Of a DNA stretch of 16,393 bases, positions 1 to 6,196 are shown piece by piece. Source of the stretch: Elusimicrobiota bacterium (GTDB taxonomy: Bacteria; Elusimicrobiota; Elusimicrobia; Elusimicrobiales; UBA9959); assembly GCA_003482905.1 (NCBI GenBank), contig DMXM01000018.1, positions 42,291 to 58,683 of the forward strand, read 5' to 3'. Position numbers and translations under genes: made by a program. The first letter of the stretch is position 1, and the number at the start of each line of letters is the position of its first letter. The notes under the pieces are model-generated. The model saw nothing but the letters and a program-made list of their open reading frames with translations, made no database searches and had not been told where the DNA came from.

Positions 1-822
1 GCCGTGAAAGCCCCCGGCTTCGGCGACCGCCGCAAAGAGATGCTGGAAGACATCGCCATCCTCACCGGCGGCGAAGTGGTCAGCGAAGAGCGCGGCATGA
101 AGCTGGACAAGGCCGACATTAAAGTACTGGGCCGTGCCAAGCGCATCGTTATAGACAAAGAGAACACCACCATCGTGGACGGCGCTGGCGACAAGACCGA
201 GATCAAGAAGCGCACCAGCCAGATCCGCAAGCAGATGGAAGAGACCACCTCCGACTACGACAAGGAAAAGCTGGAAGAGCGGCTTGCCAAGCTGTCCGGC
301 GGCGTGGCGGTTATCCGCGTAGGCGCGGCCACCGAGACCGAGATGAAGGCCAAGAAGTCCAAGATCGAAGACGCCAAGAACGCCACCAAGGCCGGCGTGC
401 AGGAAGGCATCATCCAGGGCGGCGGCGTGGCGCTTATCCGCGCGGCCAAGGCCCTGGACAAGGTGAAGGGCGACAACGAGGACGAGACGACCGGCATCAA
501 CATAGTGCGCCGCGCCATCTACGCCCCGCTGCGCATCATCGCCGAGAACGCCGGCATGGACGGCTCCATCGTGATCGAGAAGATCAAGAACTCCGCTCCG
601 GAGATCGGCTTCAACGCCGACACGCTGGAATACGTGGACGTTATGAAGGCCGGTATCGTCGACCCCTTAAAGGTCACCCGCACCGCCCTCGAGAACGCCG
701 CCTCTATCGCCAGCACCCTGCTGACGACCGAGTGCCTGGTGGCCGACCTGCCCGAGAAGAAGCAGCCCGCCATGGCCGGCGGCGGCATGGGCGGCATGCC
801 CCCCGGCGCCGACATGTACTAA
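1..822 (+). CDS. groEL: 60 kDa chaperonin GroEL, C-terminal half (5' truncated by window)
   Basis: This is the C-terminal half of the ATP-driven cytosolic folding chaperonin GroEL, read in frame from base 1 with the start outside the window. It opens with A-V-K-A-P-G-F-G-D-R-R, an apical-domain motif that falls near residue 275 of the E. coli protein. It then continues through the second intermediate and equatorial domains. The catalytic aspartate equivalent to E. coli Asp398 is in the I-E-D-A motif (codon at 370-372), followed by the G-G-G nucleotide-binding turn near 418-426. The protein ends in a Gly/Met-rich tail (GGGMGGMPPGADMY), a variant of the usual GGM repeats. Isoleucine is almost always ATC here (21 ATC, 2 ATA, 1 ATT by my count), unlike the downstream genes, as expected of a highly expressed gene. 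GroES, normally upstream, is not in view. A strong terminator follows the stop. Confidence 0.98.
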   Translation, partial: AVKAPGFGDRRKEMLEDIAILTGGEVVSEERGMKLDKADIKVLGRAKRIVIDKENTTIVDGAGDKTEIKKRTSQIRKQMEETTSDYDKEKLEERLAKLSGGVAVIRVGAATETEMKAKKSKIEDAKNATKAGVQEGIIQGGGVALIRAAKALDKVKGDNEDETTGINIVRRAIYAPLRIIAENAGMDGSIVIEKIKNSAPEIGFNADTLEYVDVMKAGIVDPLKVTRTALENAASIASTLLTTECLVADLPEKKQPAMAGGGMGGMPPGADMY

Positions 823-842
823 GTCAGCGCTTAACAATGAAG

Positions 843-876
843 ACCCCCGGGCCTCAAAACCCGGGGGTTTTTATTT
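843..876 (+). terminator. Intrinsic terminator of groEL
   Basis: A perfect 8-bp G+C stem (CCCCCGGG at 844-851, CCCGGGGG at 860-867) with an 8-nt loop is followed directly by TTTTTATTT. It begins 21 nt after the groEL stop codon. The opposite strand lacks a clean U-run after the stem, so it should work mainly for groEL and only weakly for the convergent MFS gene. Confidence 0.93.
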
Positions 877-880
877 AACG

Positions 881-953
881 GAAATGAGAAATGGGGACAG
901 GCTACTTTTAATGAAAAAGTAGCCTGTCCCCATTTCCCATCATTTCCCATTTC
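881..953. repeat. REP-like palindrome between convergent groEL and MFS genes
   Basis: A perfect inverted repeat has 21-nt arms at 889-909 and 915-935 around a 5-nt loop. The left arm reads AAATGGGGACAGGCTACTTT and then T. Outside this core the symmetry continues imperfectly: GAAATGAG on the left is matched by CATTTCCCAT units on the right. The right flank contains an exact 10-bp tandem duplication (CATTTCCCAT at 931-940 and 941-950). The element stops at the MFS stop codon, which lies at 954-956. The last 17 bases of the window repeat the left arm exactly, so this is a dispersed element and not a unique hairpin. By structure it resembles REP or small non-autonomous palindromic elements of the kind mobilised by REP-associated (Y1) transposases. 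No transposase is present in the window, so that link is inference. Confidence 0.85.
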
Positions 954-2204
954 TCACGCGGCTTCGGGGTTTTCTGTGGGGGGGGTAACTACCGGCTCGG
1001 GGGGGCGCAGGCCGTTGCGGTCTTTGGGGAGGAAACCGCCCAGGCTCCAGAAGCCGGCCGCGGAGATGCAGGCCAGGAAGGCTACCAGGAACCACGGGCC
1101 CTGCTGGAAGCTCGGGCTGATGTTCTGGATAGCGTTGGAGCCGATGAAAATGCCGGCGGCGCTGCCCACCTGCTGAAACAAACCCTGCACGCCCAGGTAG
1201 CGGCCCTTCTCCGCCTTGGGCGCCATGTTGGCGCCCAAAGCCTGAATGCCGGGCGACACCGCTATCTCGCCCAGCGTAACCACAACCATGGCCGCCGCGG
1301 CGAAATAATAAGAAGCCGCGTAGCCCAGGCCCAGATAGCCGGCCGCGTAGCACAAAGCCCCCAGCGTAAGCCCCGTAGTAATGCGCCAGCCCTCCAGCGC
1401 CCGCGTCATAAAATACTGGAACAGCACCACCAGAGACCCGTTGATAGTGAACAGCAAACCTATCTGCCGCTCCGAGAAACCAAGATAGGTCTTGGAATAA
1501 AGCGAAGTAGCCACCACCAGCTGGCTCATAACGGCGCACATGGTAAAAGTAAAAAAGCAGAACCGCAGGAAGTGCTTGTCCCTGAGCGTCCCGACCGCCG
1601 CCCTAAGATCGAACCCGGCATCCCCGCCGCGCGCCGCCCCCGGCTTATCCTTGATGATGAGAAAGATTATCACCGAACAAACCGCGTACACCGCCGCGCT
1701 TACACCGAACAGCAGCGCATAAGAGCCCGTCGCCAGCAGGCCTCCGATAGCCGGCCCCACCGCCCAGCCGGCATTGCCGCCCATGCGCAGCAGGCCGTAT
1801 GCCTTCATGCGGTGCGCGGGGGGCACATAATCCGCCACCCAGGACCGCGCCGCTGGCTGGAAGAATGAACCGATGAACATCCCGATGGGGTGGAACACGA
1901 AAATAGCCCATACCCCCGCCCCGCTCCAAACGACCCAGGCGATAACGGCTATTAGCAGCGCCCGCAGCGTAAGCGACATGACCATCACTTTCTTGCGGCC
2001 TATCACGTCGGATATCTCGCCGCCTATAACCTGCGACACCGCGCTCACCAGCATTGAAAGGGAAAGAAAAAGCCCCACCCAGGCCATAGGCACGCCGCGG
2101 TGACCGCTGAGGTAAAGCGCCAGGAAAGGAAAAGAAACGGAATAGCCGGCCGTCATCAGCGCTTCCGTTGCGATAAGAAGCCAGAAAGAGGGGGGGAGCG
2201 CCAT
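954..2204 (-). CDS. MFS transporter (DHA1-type efflux-like)
   Basis: This is a 416-residue inner-membrane transporter of the major facilitator superfamily, with hydrophobic segments consistent with 12 helices in two halves. The TM2-TM3 loop carries the signature motif A as GGEISDVIGRKK (G-x3-D-x2-G-R-K). A charged central loop (KDKPGAARGGDAG) separates the halves, and the C-terminal tail is proline-rich and soluble. The general pattern fits drug/H+ antiporters of the MdtG/MdtH kind, but the substrate cannot be told from sequence. I place the start at the ATG at 2204, not at an in-frame ATG 26 codons upstream. The shorter form begins directly with a membrane-compatible sequence, while the extension is Arg-rich and overlaps the promoter. 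No Shine-Dalgarno sequence precedes this ATG; an extended -10 lies exactly 6 nt upstream, predicting a leaderless mRNA. The gene is divergent from yggS and convergent with groEL. Confidence 0.9.
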   Translation of the reverse strand: MALPPSFWLLIATEALMTAGYSVSFPFLALYLSGHRGVPMAWVGLFLSLSMLVSAVSQVIGGEISDVIGRKKVMVMSLTLRALLIAVIAWVVWSGAGVWAIFVFHPIGMFIGSFFQPAARSWVADYVPPAHRMKAYGLLRMGGNAGWAVGPAIGGLLATGSYALLFGVSAAVYAVCSVIIFLIIKDKPGAARGGDAGFDLRAAVGTLRDKHFLRFCFFTFTMCAVMSQLVVATSLYSKTYLGFSERQIGLLFTINGSLVVLFQYFMTRALEGWRITTGLTLGALCYAAGYLGLGYAASYYFAAAAMVVVTLGEIAVSPGIQALGANMAPKAEKGRYLGVQGLFQQVGSAAGIFIGSNAIQNISPSFQQGPWFLVAFLACISAAGFWSLGGFLPKDRNGLRPPEPVVTPPTENPEAA

Positions 2205-2210
2205 AAATAA

Positions 2211-2219
2211 ATAATAGCA
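2211..2219 (-). promoter_or_regulatory. Extended -10 promoter of the MFS gene (predicted leaderless)
   Basis: On the minus strand the sequence TGC-TATTAT occupies 2219 to 2211, matching the TGn-TATAAT extended -10 consensus at 5 of 6 hexamer positions. Six bases (TTATTT) separate it from the ATG at 2204, so a standard start site would fall on the A of the start codon. No convincing -35 is present at the normal spacing. Confidence 0.6.
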
Positions 2220-2235
2220 TTTGAGCCGACAACCC

Positions 2236-2252
2236 CGCCGAACACGTCGGCG
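2236..2252. promoter_or_regulatory. Possible operator palindrome in divergent MFS/yggS intergenic region
   Basis: CGCCGA-ACACG-TCGGCG is a perfect 6-bp inverted repeat with a 5-nt spacer. It lies roughly 32-48 bp upstream of the predicted MFS start site and 50-66 bp upstream of that of yggS, where a dimeric regulator could act. No regulator gene is adjacent, and a short G+C palindrome can occur by chance in this composition. Confidence 0.3.
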
Positions 2253-2286
2253 CGGCCCGATTTTCCTATGAAAAACCGGCATTTTT

Positions 2287-2295
2287 TGATAGAAT
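2287..2295 (+). promoter_or_regulatory. Extended -10 promoter of yggS-yggU-mtnA
   Basis: TGA-TAGAAT fits the TGn-TATAAT extended -10, predicting initiation near 2302, only about 7 nt before the yggS ATG. An overlapping TATAAG at 2295-2300 would place the start even closer. No Shine-Dalgarno sequence fits in such a short leader. Confidence 0.55.
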
Positions 2296-2308
2296 ATAAG
2301 TAATCCTA

Positions 2309-3031
2309 ATGCCGACCGCCGAACTTACACGCAAGAGCGCGCTTATCTCTAATTTCCAAACCATAACGGGGCGTATTGCCATAGCCTGCGCCAGAACAGG
2401 ACGGCCCGCTGACGCGGATATTCTGGCGGTTACTAAATACGCGGCTGATGAAGACGTGATAACCCTTATAGAAACCGGCGCCATCAAGATAGCGGGGGAG
2501 AACAAAGTGCAGGACGCCCGGGCCAAGTGGACGACAGGCCCCCTGGCCCCGTTCAGGTCCCGGATTAAACTCCATTTCATCGGCCATCTCCAGACCAACA
2601 AAGCCAAAGCCGCCGTGGGAACTTTCGACTGGATAGACGGCATAGACAGCCTTAAAATAGCGGTTGAAGTCAACCGCCACGCCGCGGCCCTCGGCAAGAC
2701 AATGCCGGTGCTCATCCAGCTCAAGCTTAACGACTCAGCCACCCAGTCCGGTGTAATCCCGGCCAAAGCGGGGGAATTACTGACGGAGCTGCGCGGCCTG
2801 GCGAATATCGTTCCTTGCGGCTATATGGGCATCGCCCCGGCCGGCGCTAACGCCGCCGAACTCAAGGCCGTGTTCGCCGAAGCCAAAAAGATTTTTGACC
2901 GTGACTTCCCGGCCAAAAGCGGAGGTCCCGGGTTTAAGAATTATCTTTCACTCGGGATGAGCGGAGATTATGAACTGGCGGTGGAGGCGGGTTCTAACCT
3001 GCCACGCGTGGGCAGTTCTCTTTTCGCTTAG
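2309..3031 (+). CDS. yggS: YggS/PLPBP family pyridoxal 5'-phosphate homeostasis protein
   Basis: This 240-residue cytosolic protein belongs to the YggS/PROSC (UPF0001) family of PLP-binding TIM-barrel proteins. These buffer pyridoxal phosphate and affect amino- and keto-acid balance, with no known catalytic activity. The PLP-lysine is Lys43 in I-L-A-V-T-K. Other family signatures are in order: GENKVQDA (about 69-76), LHFIGHLQTNKAK (about 91-103), FDWIDGIDSLKIA, and near the C-terminus the phosphate-site motif SLGMSGDYELAVEAGSN followed by RVGSSLF. The length is typical. In E. coli the gene is neighbour to yggT and yggU; here yggU follows 65 nt downstream and yggT is absent. The ATG is preceded by no ribosome-binding site and lies a few bases after the predicted transcription start. 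Confidence 0.95.
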   Translation: MPTAELTRKSALISNFQTITGRIAIACARTGRPADADILAVTKYAADEDVITLIETGAIKIAGENKVQDARAKWTTGPLAPFRSRIKLHFIGHLQTNKAKAAVGTFDWIDGIDSLKIAVEVNRHAAALGKTMPVLIQLKLNDSATQSGVIPAKAGELLTELRGLANIVPCGYMGIAPAGANAAELKAVFAEAKKIFDRDFPAKSGGPGFKNYLSLGMSGDYELAVEAGSNLPRVGSSLFA

Positions 3032-3096
3032 AGGCAGCCCCCAGGGGAACAGCGGCGGCGCCCGCCAAGGGCCGCGGCAACAAAGAGGTAGGGGAC

Positions 3097-3360
3097 ATGA
3101 TCGTAAAAGTCAGAGTCATACCGAACTGCGAAGACAATGAAGTGGTTTCCCGCATAGGCAGCGTCCTGCGCGTGAAGATCTGCGCGCCCGCGGCCGACCT
3201 CAAGATAAACCTGCTGCTCAGGGACTATCTTTCGGAATTCTTCGAGGTCCCGTCCAAGCTGGTAAACATCATCCGCGGCGCCAAAGGCCGCGAGAAGACC
3301 GTTGAAATAACCGGCAAGACCGAGGAACAGCTGAAGAATCTGCTGGACTCCATACCGTAA
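3097..3360 (+). CDS. yggU: DUF167 / YggU family protein
   Basis: This 87-residue protein of the DUF167 (UPF0235, YggU) family is a small alpha/beta fold of unknown function. Recognisable features are the opening V-K-V-R-V-I-P-N (usually V-x-P-x-A/S), the central LRVKICAPAADLKINLLLRDYLSEFFEVP, and the diagnostic KLVNIIRGAKGREKTVEI block, where the family normally has V-x-I-x-x-G-x-x-S-R-x-K. The length equals that of the whole family domain, so the protein is complete. A good purine-rich ribosome-binding site (AGAGG at 3084-3088) lies 8 nt before the ATG, which supports this start. Its place downstream of yggS fits the long-known yggS-yggU association. mtnA begins 4 nt after its stop, so the three genes are probably cotranscribed. 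Confidence 0.92.
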   Translation: MIVKVRVIPNCEDNEVVSRIGSVLRVKICAPAADLKINLLLRDYLSEFFEVPSKLVNIIRGAKGREKTVEITGKTEEQLKNLLDSIP

Positions 3361-3364
3361 GAGA

Positions 3365-4426
3365 ATGATCCCGCCGCGCCTTAAATTCACAAAAAAAGGC
3401 CTGCAAGTCCTGGACCAGCGCAGTCTGCCGGACAGGATAGAATACATCACAGCGCGGAGCGCCGCCGAAACCGCGGCCGCCATAAAGGATATGGCGCTGC
3501 GGGGCGCGCCGCTCATCGGCTGCGCCGCGGCGTTCGGTTTCGCCATGGAAATGCGGCGCCTCAAGCCCGCCTCCTCCCTGGAACTTAAGAAAACCTCCGT
3601 AAGGACGGCGAACCTGCTTAAGGCCGCGCGCCCTACCGCCGTGGCACTTTTCTACGCCGCCGACCGGATGCTCGCCAAAACCCTGGCTTTCGCCGAGGCC
3701 AACCCCGGCGGGTTTTCACCCGCCACCGCCGCAAAACTTACGGCCCTGCTGGACCGCGAAGCGCGCCTTGTCACTGCCGAGGACGAAGCGGCCTGCCTGG
3801 CGATGGGCCGCCACGGCGCGCGCCTGCTGCCGAAGGGCTGCGTCATCATGACCCACTGCAATGCCGGCGCGCTGGCCACCATGGGCATAGGCACGGCCGG
3901 CGGCGTTATAACCGCCGCCCACAAGCTGGGGAAAATAAAGCGCGCATACTCCTGCGAAACCCGTCCCTACCTGCAGGGCGCGCGCCTTACCATCTGGGAG
4001 CTCATGCGGGAGGGTGTGCCTTCGGAACTTATTACGGACAACATGGCGGCCCACATCATAAAGACCTGCGGCGTCAACGCCATTGTGGTGGGGGCGGACC
4101 GCATAGCGGCCAACGGCGACACCGCCAACAAGGTAGGCACCTACGGCCTGGCGGTTATAGCCAGGCACCACAAGATCCCTTTTTATGTGGCCGCGCCCAC
4201 GCCGACTATAGACCTGGCCGCGTACTCCGGAGATTCCATTGTAATAGAGGAACGCTCCATAAAAGAAGTGACCTGCATTAAAGGCGTCTCCATAGCCCCA
4301 AGGGGGGTAAAAGCCCGCCACCCCGCTTTCGACGTAACTCCCGCCGGCCTCATCACGGCCCTGATCACCGAACGCGGCGTAATCACCCCCGTCACCCGCT
4401 CCGCCATAAAAAAACATCTCGCCTAA
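3365..4426 (+). CDS. mtnA: S-methyl-5-thioribose-1-phosphate isomerase
   Basis: This 353-residue enzyme of the eIF2B-like isomerase family interconverts methylthioribose-1-phosphate and methylthioribulose-1-phosphate in methionine salvage or in methylthioadenosine disposal shunts. The key elements are all present. The phosphate-binding loop RGAPLIG is at 46-52 and the catalytic cysteine is Cys165 in THCNAGALAT. Further on come ETRPYLQGARLTIWEL (198-213) and the catalytic aspartate Asp245 in VGADRIAANGDTANKVGTYG. Retention of both Cys and Asp favours MtnA over ribose-1,5-bisphosphate isomerases or eIF2B regulators of the same fold. No other salvage gene (mtnP, mtnK, mtnB, mtnC) is nearby, so whether methionine is regenerated cannot be judged. 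The gene starts 4 nt after yggU with only a weak GAGA ribosome-binding site, suggesting coupled translation. Confidence 0.96.
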   Translation: MIPPRLKFTKKGLQVLDQRSLPDRIEYITARSAAETAAAIKDMALRGAPLIGCAAAFGFAMEMRRLKPASSLELKKTSVRTANLLKAARPTAVALFYAADRMLAKTLAFAEANPGGFSPATAAKLTALLDREARLVTAEDEAACLAMGRHGARLLPKGCVIMTHCNAGALATMGIGTAGGVITAAHKLGKIKRAYSCETRPYLQGARLTIWELMREGVPSELITDNMAAHIIKTCGVNAIVVGADRIAANGDTANKVGTYGLAVIARHHKIPFYVAAPTPTIDLAAYSGDSIVIEERSIKEVTCIKGVSIAPRGVKARHPAFDVTPAGLITALITERGVITPVTRSAIKKHLA

Positions 4427-4462
4427 CCTAAACTTTCCTGTAATATACTTGTAACACCCCTT

Positions 4463-4471
4463 TGTTATCAT
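4463..4471 (+). promoter_or_regulatory. Extended -10 promoter of the GYF/coiled-coil gene (predicted leaderless)
   Basis: TGT-TATCAT matches TGn-TATAAT at 5 of 6 hexamer positions. Exactly 6 nt (TTAAGC) separate it from the ATG at 4478, the same geometry as the MFS promoter, placing +1 on the start codon. A second AT-rich candidate (TATACT, 4444-4449) lies upstream with poorer TG spacing. Confidence 0.55.
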
Positions 4472-4477
4472 TTAAGC

Positions 4478-5506
4478 ATGACCGAACCGATTTTGCGCTA
4501 TTACGTTTATATTAAAAAAAGCATACGCGGGCCGTTCAGCCCCGGCGACGCCGCGCAGCAGGCCGGCTTTGACCGCGCTACGCTGGTGTGCCCGGAGAAG
4601 GCCCTCGGCCAGTGGCGTGAAGCCGGGCTGGAACCGGCCTTTCAGGCTTTTGTGGAAACCGCGCCCGGCGCGCGGGTAAAACCCGCGCCCCCGATGACGG
4701 TAGAGGCGGTGGAGGAAAGGGCGGCGCGCTCCCTGCTGGAAAAAGCCATTTCAAAGAACGCCGTGCTGGAGGGGGAAGTAAGAGAACTGCGCAAGGCGTA
4801 TAACGCGGAAAAACAGGGCTTCGAGGAAGCCCTCCGCAGAAAAGAAGCCGAAACGAAGGCGCTGACCGACAAGCTCAAGCGCTCCCTCGTCAACACGCAG
4901 AACATAAGGGGCGAGCACCCGTCGTGGGAGACCCTCTACAAGACCCTCAAGAAGCGCGCGGAGGACAAGCTTTCAGAGGCAACCCAGGCCCTGGCGGAAA
5001 AAGGCTCGGATATTTTGCGCCTTAGGGAGCAGCTCGCGGCGGCGGCCGAGAACTGCCGCGCCGTGGAGCGCAAAGCGCAGGCCGCGCACGCTGAAGAGCA
5101 GTTCGCGCTGGAAGGCGAGCTGAAAGAAATAAAATCCCAGCTTGAGGAAAAAGACATGCTGGCCCGCACGCTCGGCGACAATATCTCCTCCCTGCTGGGC
5201 AAGAACGAGGAATTCCAGCGCATCATGCTCGACGAGCGCCGCGACCACGAGGAACAGTCCAAGAAATTCTGCGAGGAAATAGGCCGCCTGCGCGCCGACC
5301 TGAAATGGCGCGACCAGGAACTGGGGCGCATCCGCGAGGAACTCTTCGACGCCGTGAACCGCATACACGAGTTCGAGACCCTGGGCGAGATAAAATCCCG
5401 GGAGCAGGAGGAACTCTACGGCGTGCTCAGCTCCAAGCTGAAACTGCTCACCGGCTATTTCGAAAACCTGGAAAGCCGCGTCAGGTTCGCCTTCAAGAAA
5501 GCCTGA
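4478..5506 (+). CDS. GYF_2-like domain fused to long coiled coil, function unknown
   Basis: This is a 342-residue protein without signal peptide or membrane segment. Residues about 6-55 (R-Y-Y-V-Y-I-K-K ... R-G-P-F-S-P-G-D ... T-L-V-C-P-E ... Q-W-R-E-A-G-L-E-P-A-F) resemble the bacterial GYF_2/DUF4339 module: an aromatic strand, then GP(F/Y)S, then TLV, then W and a terminal helix. A short Pro/Ala linker leads to a coiled coil over roughly residues 75-335, dominated by Glu, Lys, Arg, Ala and Leu with few helix breakers. Such proteins often act as scaffolds or polarity factors, with GYF_2 as a protein-binding module, but no specific role can be assigned. The gene has its own promoter. The Tol-like operon follows 56 nt later with a separate promoter, so a shared role is only suggested by position. 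No ribosome-binding site precedes the ATG. Confidence 0.8.
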   Translation: MTEPILRYYVYIKKSIRGPFSPGDAAQQAGFDRATLVCPEKALGQWREAGLEPAFQAFVETAPGARVKPAPPMTVEAVEERAARSLLEKAISKNAVLEGEVRELRKAYNAEKQGFEEALRRKEAETKALTDKLKRSLVNTQNIRGEHPSWETLYKTLKKRAEDKLSEATQALAEKGSDILRLREQLAAAAENCRAVERKAQAAHAEEQFALEGELKEIKSQLEEKDMLARTLGDNISSLLGKNEEFQRIMLDERRDHEEQSKKFCEEIGRLRADLKWRDQELGRIREELFDAVNRIHEFETLGEIKSREQEELYGVLSSKLKLLTGYFENLESRVRFAFKKA

Positions 5507-5526
5507 ACGCCCCGCCTCTCCCGAAT

Positions 5527-5535
5527 TGCTATAAT
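5527..5535 (+). promoter_or_regulatory. Extended -10 promoter of the Tol-like operon
   Basis: TGC-TATAAT is a perfect extended -10 and predicts a start near 5542. Unlike the leaderless cases in this window, it leaves about a 21-nt leader holding a strong Shine-Dalgarno sequence, AGGAGAGG at 5552-5559, 3 nt before the ATG at 5563. Confidence 0.7.
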
Positions 5536-5562
5536 TAATCTAATTAATAGCAGGAGAGGCTG

Positions 5563-6192
5563 ATGAACATCACTTTCAAACAACTCATAGTGGCTGGCGG
5601 CCCCATACTTTTTGTGCTGGCCGCGCTTTCCATATATTCCATAGCCCTGATCTGGGAACGCTGGACGGTTTATAAAAAGACCTTCAGCGGCATGGACGAT
5701 CTGCTGCACAAGGCCCACGCCCTCCTTAAAACCGGGGAGATAAAACAGCTGGCCGAGCTTTCAGGCAGGGCCAAAACCCCGGCCGGGGACATAGTCTACA
5801 AGGTAATAGCCCATTACGGCAGCCCGCTCGAGAAGCGCGAACTGGCGGAAAAAGCCGTGGAGTGGCATGTCTCGCGCCTGGGCAAGAGCCTTACCGCCAT
5901 CGCCACCATAGGCAGCATAAGCCCGTTCATCGGCCTGTTCGGCACCGTGATAGGCGTTATCCGGGCCTTCAAGGACCTTTCCATGTACGCGGGAGCCGGC
6001 CCGTCGGTAGTGGCCATGGGCATAGCCGAGGCGCTGGTGAACACGGCGGCCGGTATTTTTGTGGCCATACCGGCCATAGTGGCCTATAACTATTTCGCCC
6101 ACAAGGCCAACGAATTCTCCAGCGAGATGAACTGGCTTACGGAACAGCTGATAGACCGCTCCGCGTCCAGGGAATTCAGCGGCATCATCTAG
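5563..6192 (+). CDS. tolQ: MotA/TolQ/ExbB proton-channel protein
   Basis: This 209-residue inner-membrane subunit of the proton channel energises TonB/TolA-type transducers. It has three hydrophobic segments: about 9-30, 112-137 (ATIGSISPFIGLFGTVIGVI) and 152-177 (GIAEALVNTAAGIFVAIPAI). A cytoplasmic loop lies between the first two. The pore threonines are Thr128 (F-G-T) and Thr161 (N-T-A-A-G), separated by 33 residues exactly as Thr145 and Thr178 of E. coli TolQ. The proline before them (S-P-F-I-G) is also kept. The N-terminal extension of ExbB is missing, so I use the TolQ name, but TolQ and ExbB cannot be firmly separated. The tolR-like gene follows after 4 nt. Isoleucine codons are mostly ATA (14 ATA, 7 ATC, 1 ATT), in contrast to groEL. 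Confidence 0.93.
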   Translation: MNITFKQLIVAGGPILFVLAALSIYSIALIWERWTVYKKTFSGMDDLLHKAHALLKTGEIKQLAELSGRAKTPAGDIVYKVIAHYGSPLEKRELAEKAVEWHVSRLGKSLTAIATIGSISPFIGLFGTVIGVIRAFKDLSMYAGAGPSVVAMGIAEALVNTAAGIFVAIPAIVAYNYFAHKANEFSSEMNWLTEQLIDRSASREFSGII

Positions 6193-6196
6193 CGCC

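Noticed and set aside
889..935. Palindrome as an intrinsic terminator for the MFS gene
   Set aside because: The stem is long, but on the minus strand it is followed by ATTTCTCATTTCC and not a U-run, and a copy recurs elsewhere. A mobile or REP-like repeat explains it better, although it may still slow polymerase.
2205..2282. 26-codon upstream extension of the MFS transporter starting at an ATG at 2282
   Set aside because: It would add an Arg-rich stretch ahead of the first helix and run through the extended -10. The ATG at 2204 sits exactly at the predicted transcription start.
3032..3096. Possible regulatory hairpin or small gene between yggS and yggU
   Set aside because: The stretch is only 65 nt with short G+C self-complementarity expected by chance, and a normal ribosome-binding site for yggU. 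No riboswitch-like structure is visible.
4427..4477. Terminator between mtnA and the GYF/coiled-coil gene
   Set aside because: No stem with a following T-run is present, so some read-through from mtnA is possible.
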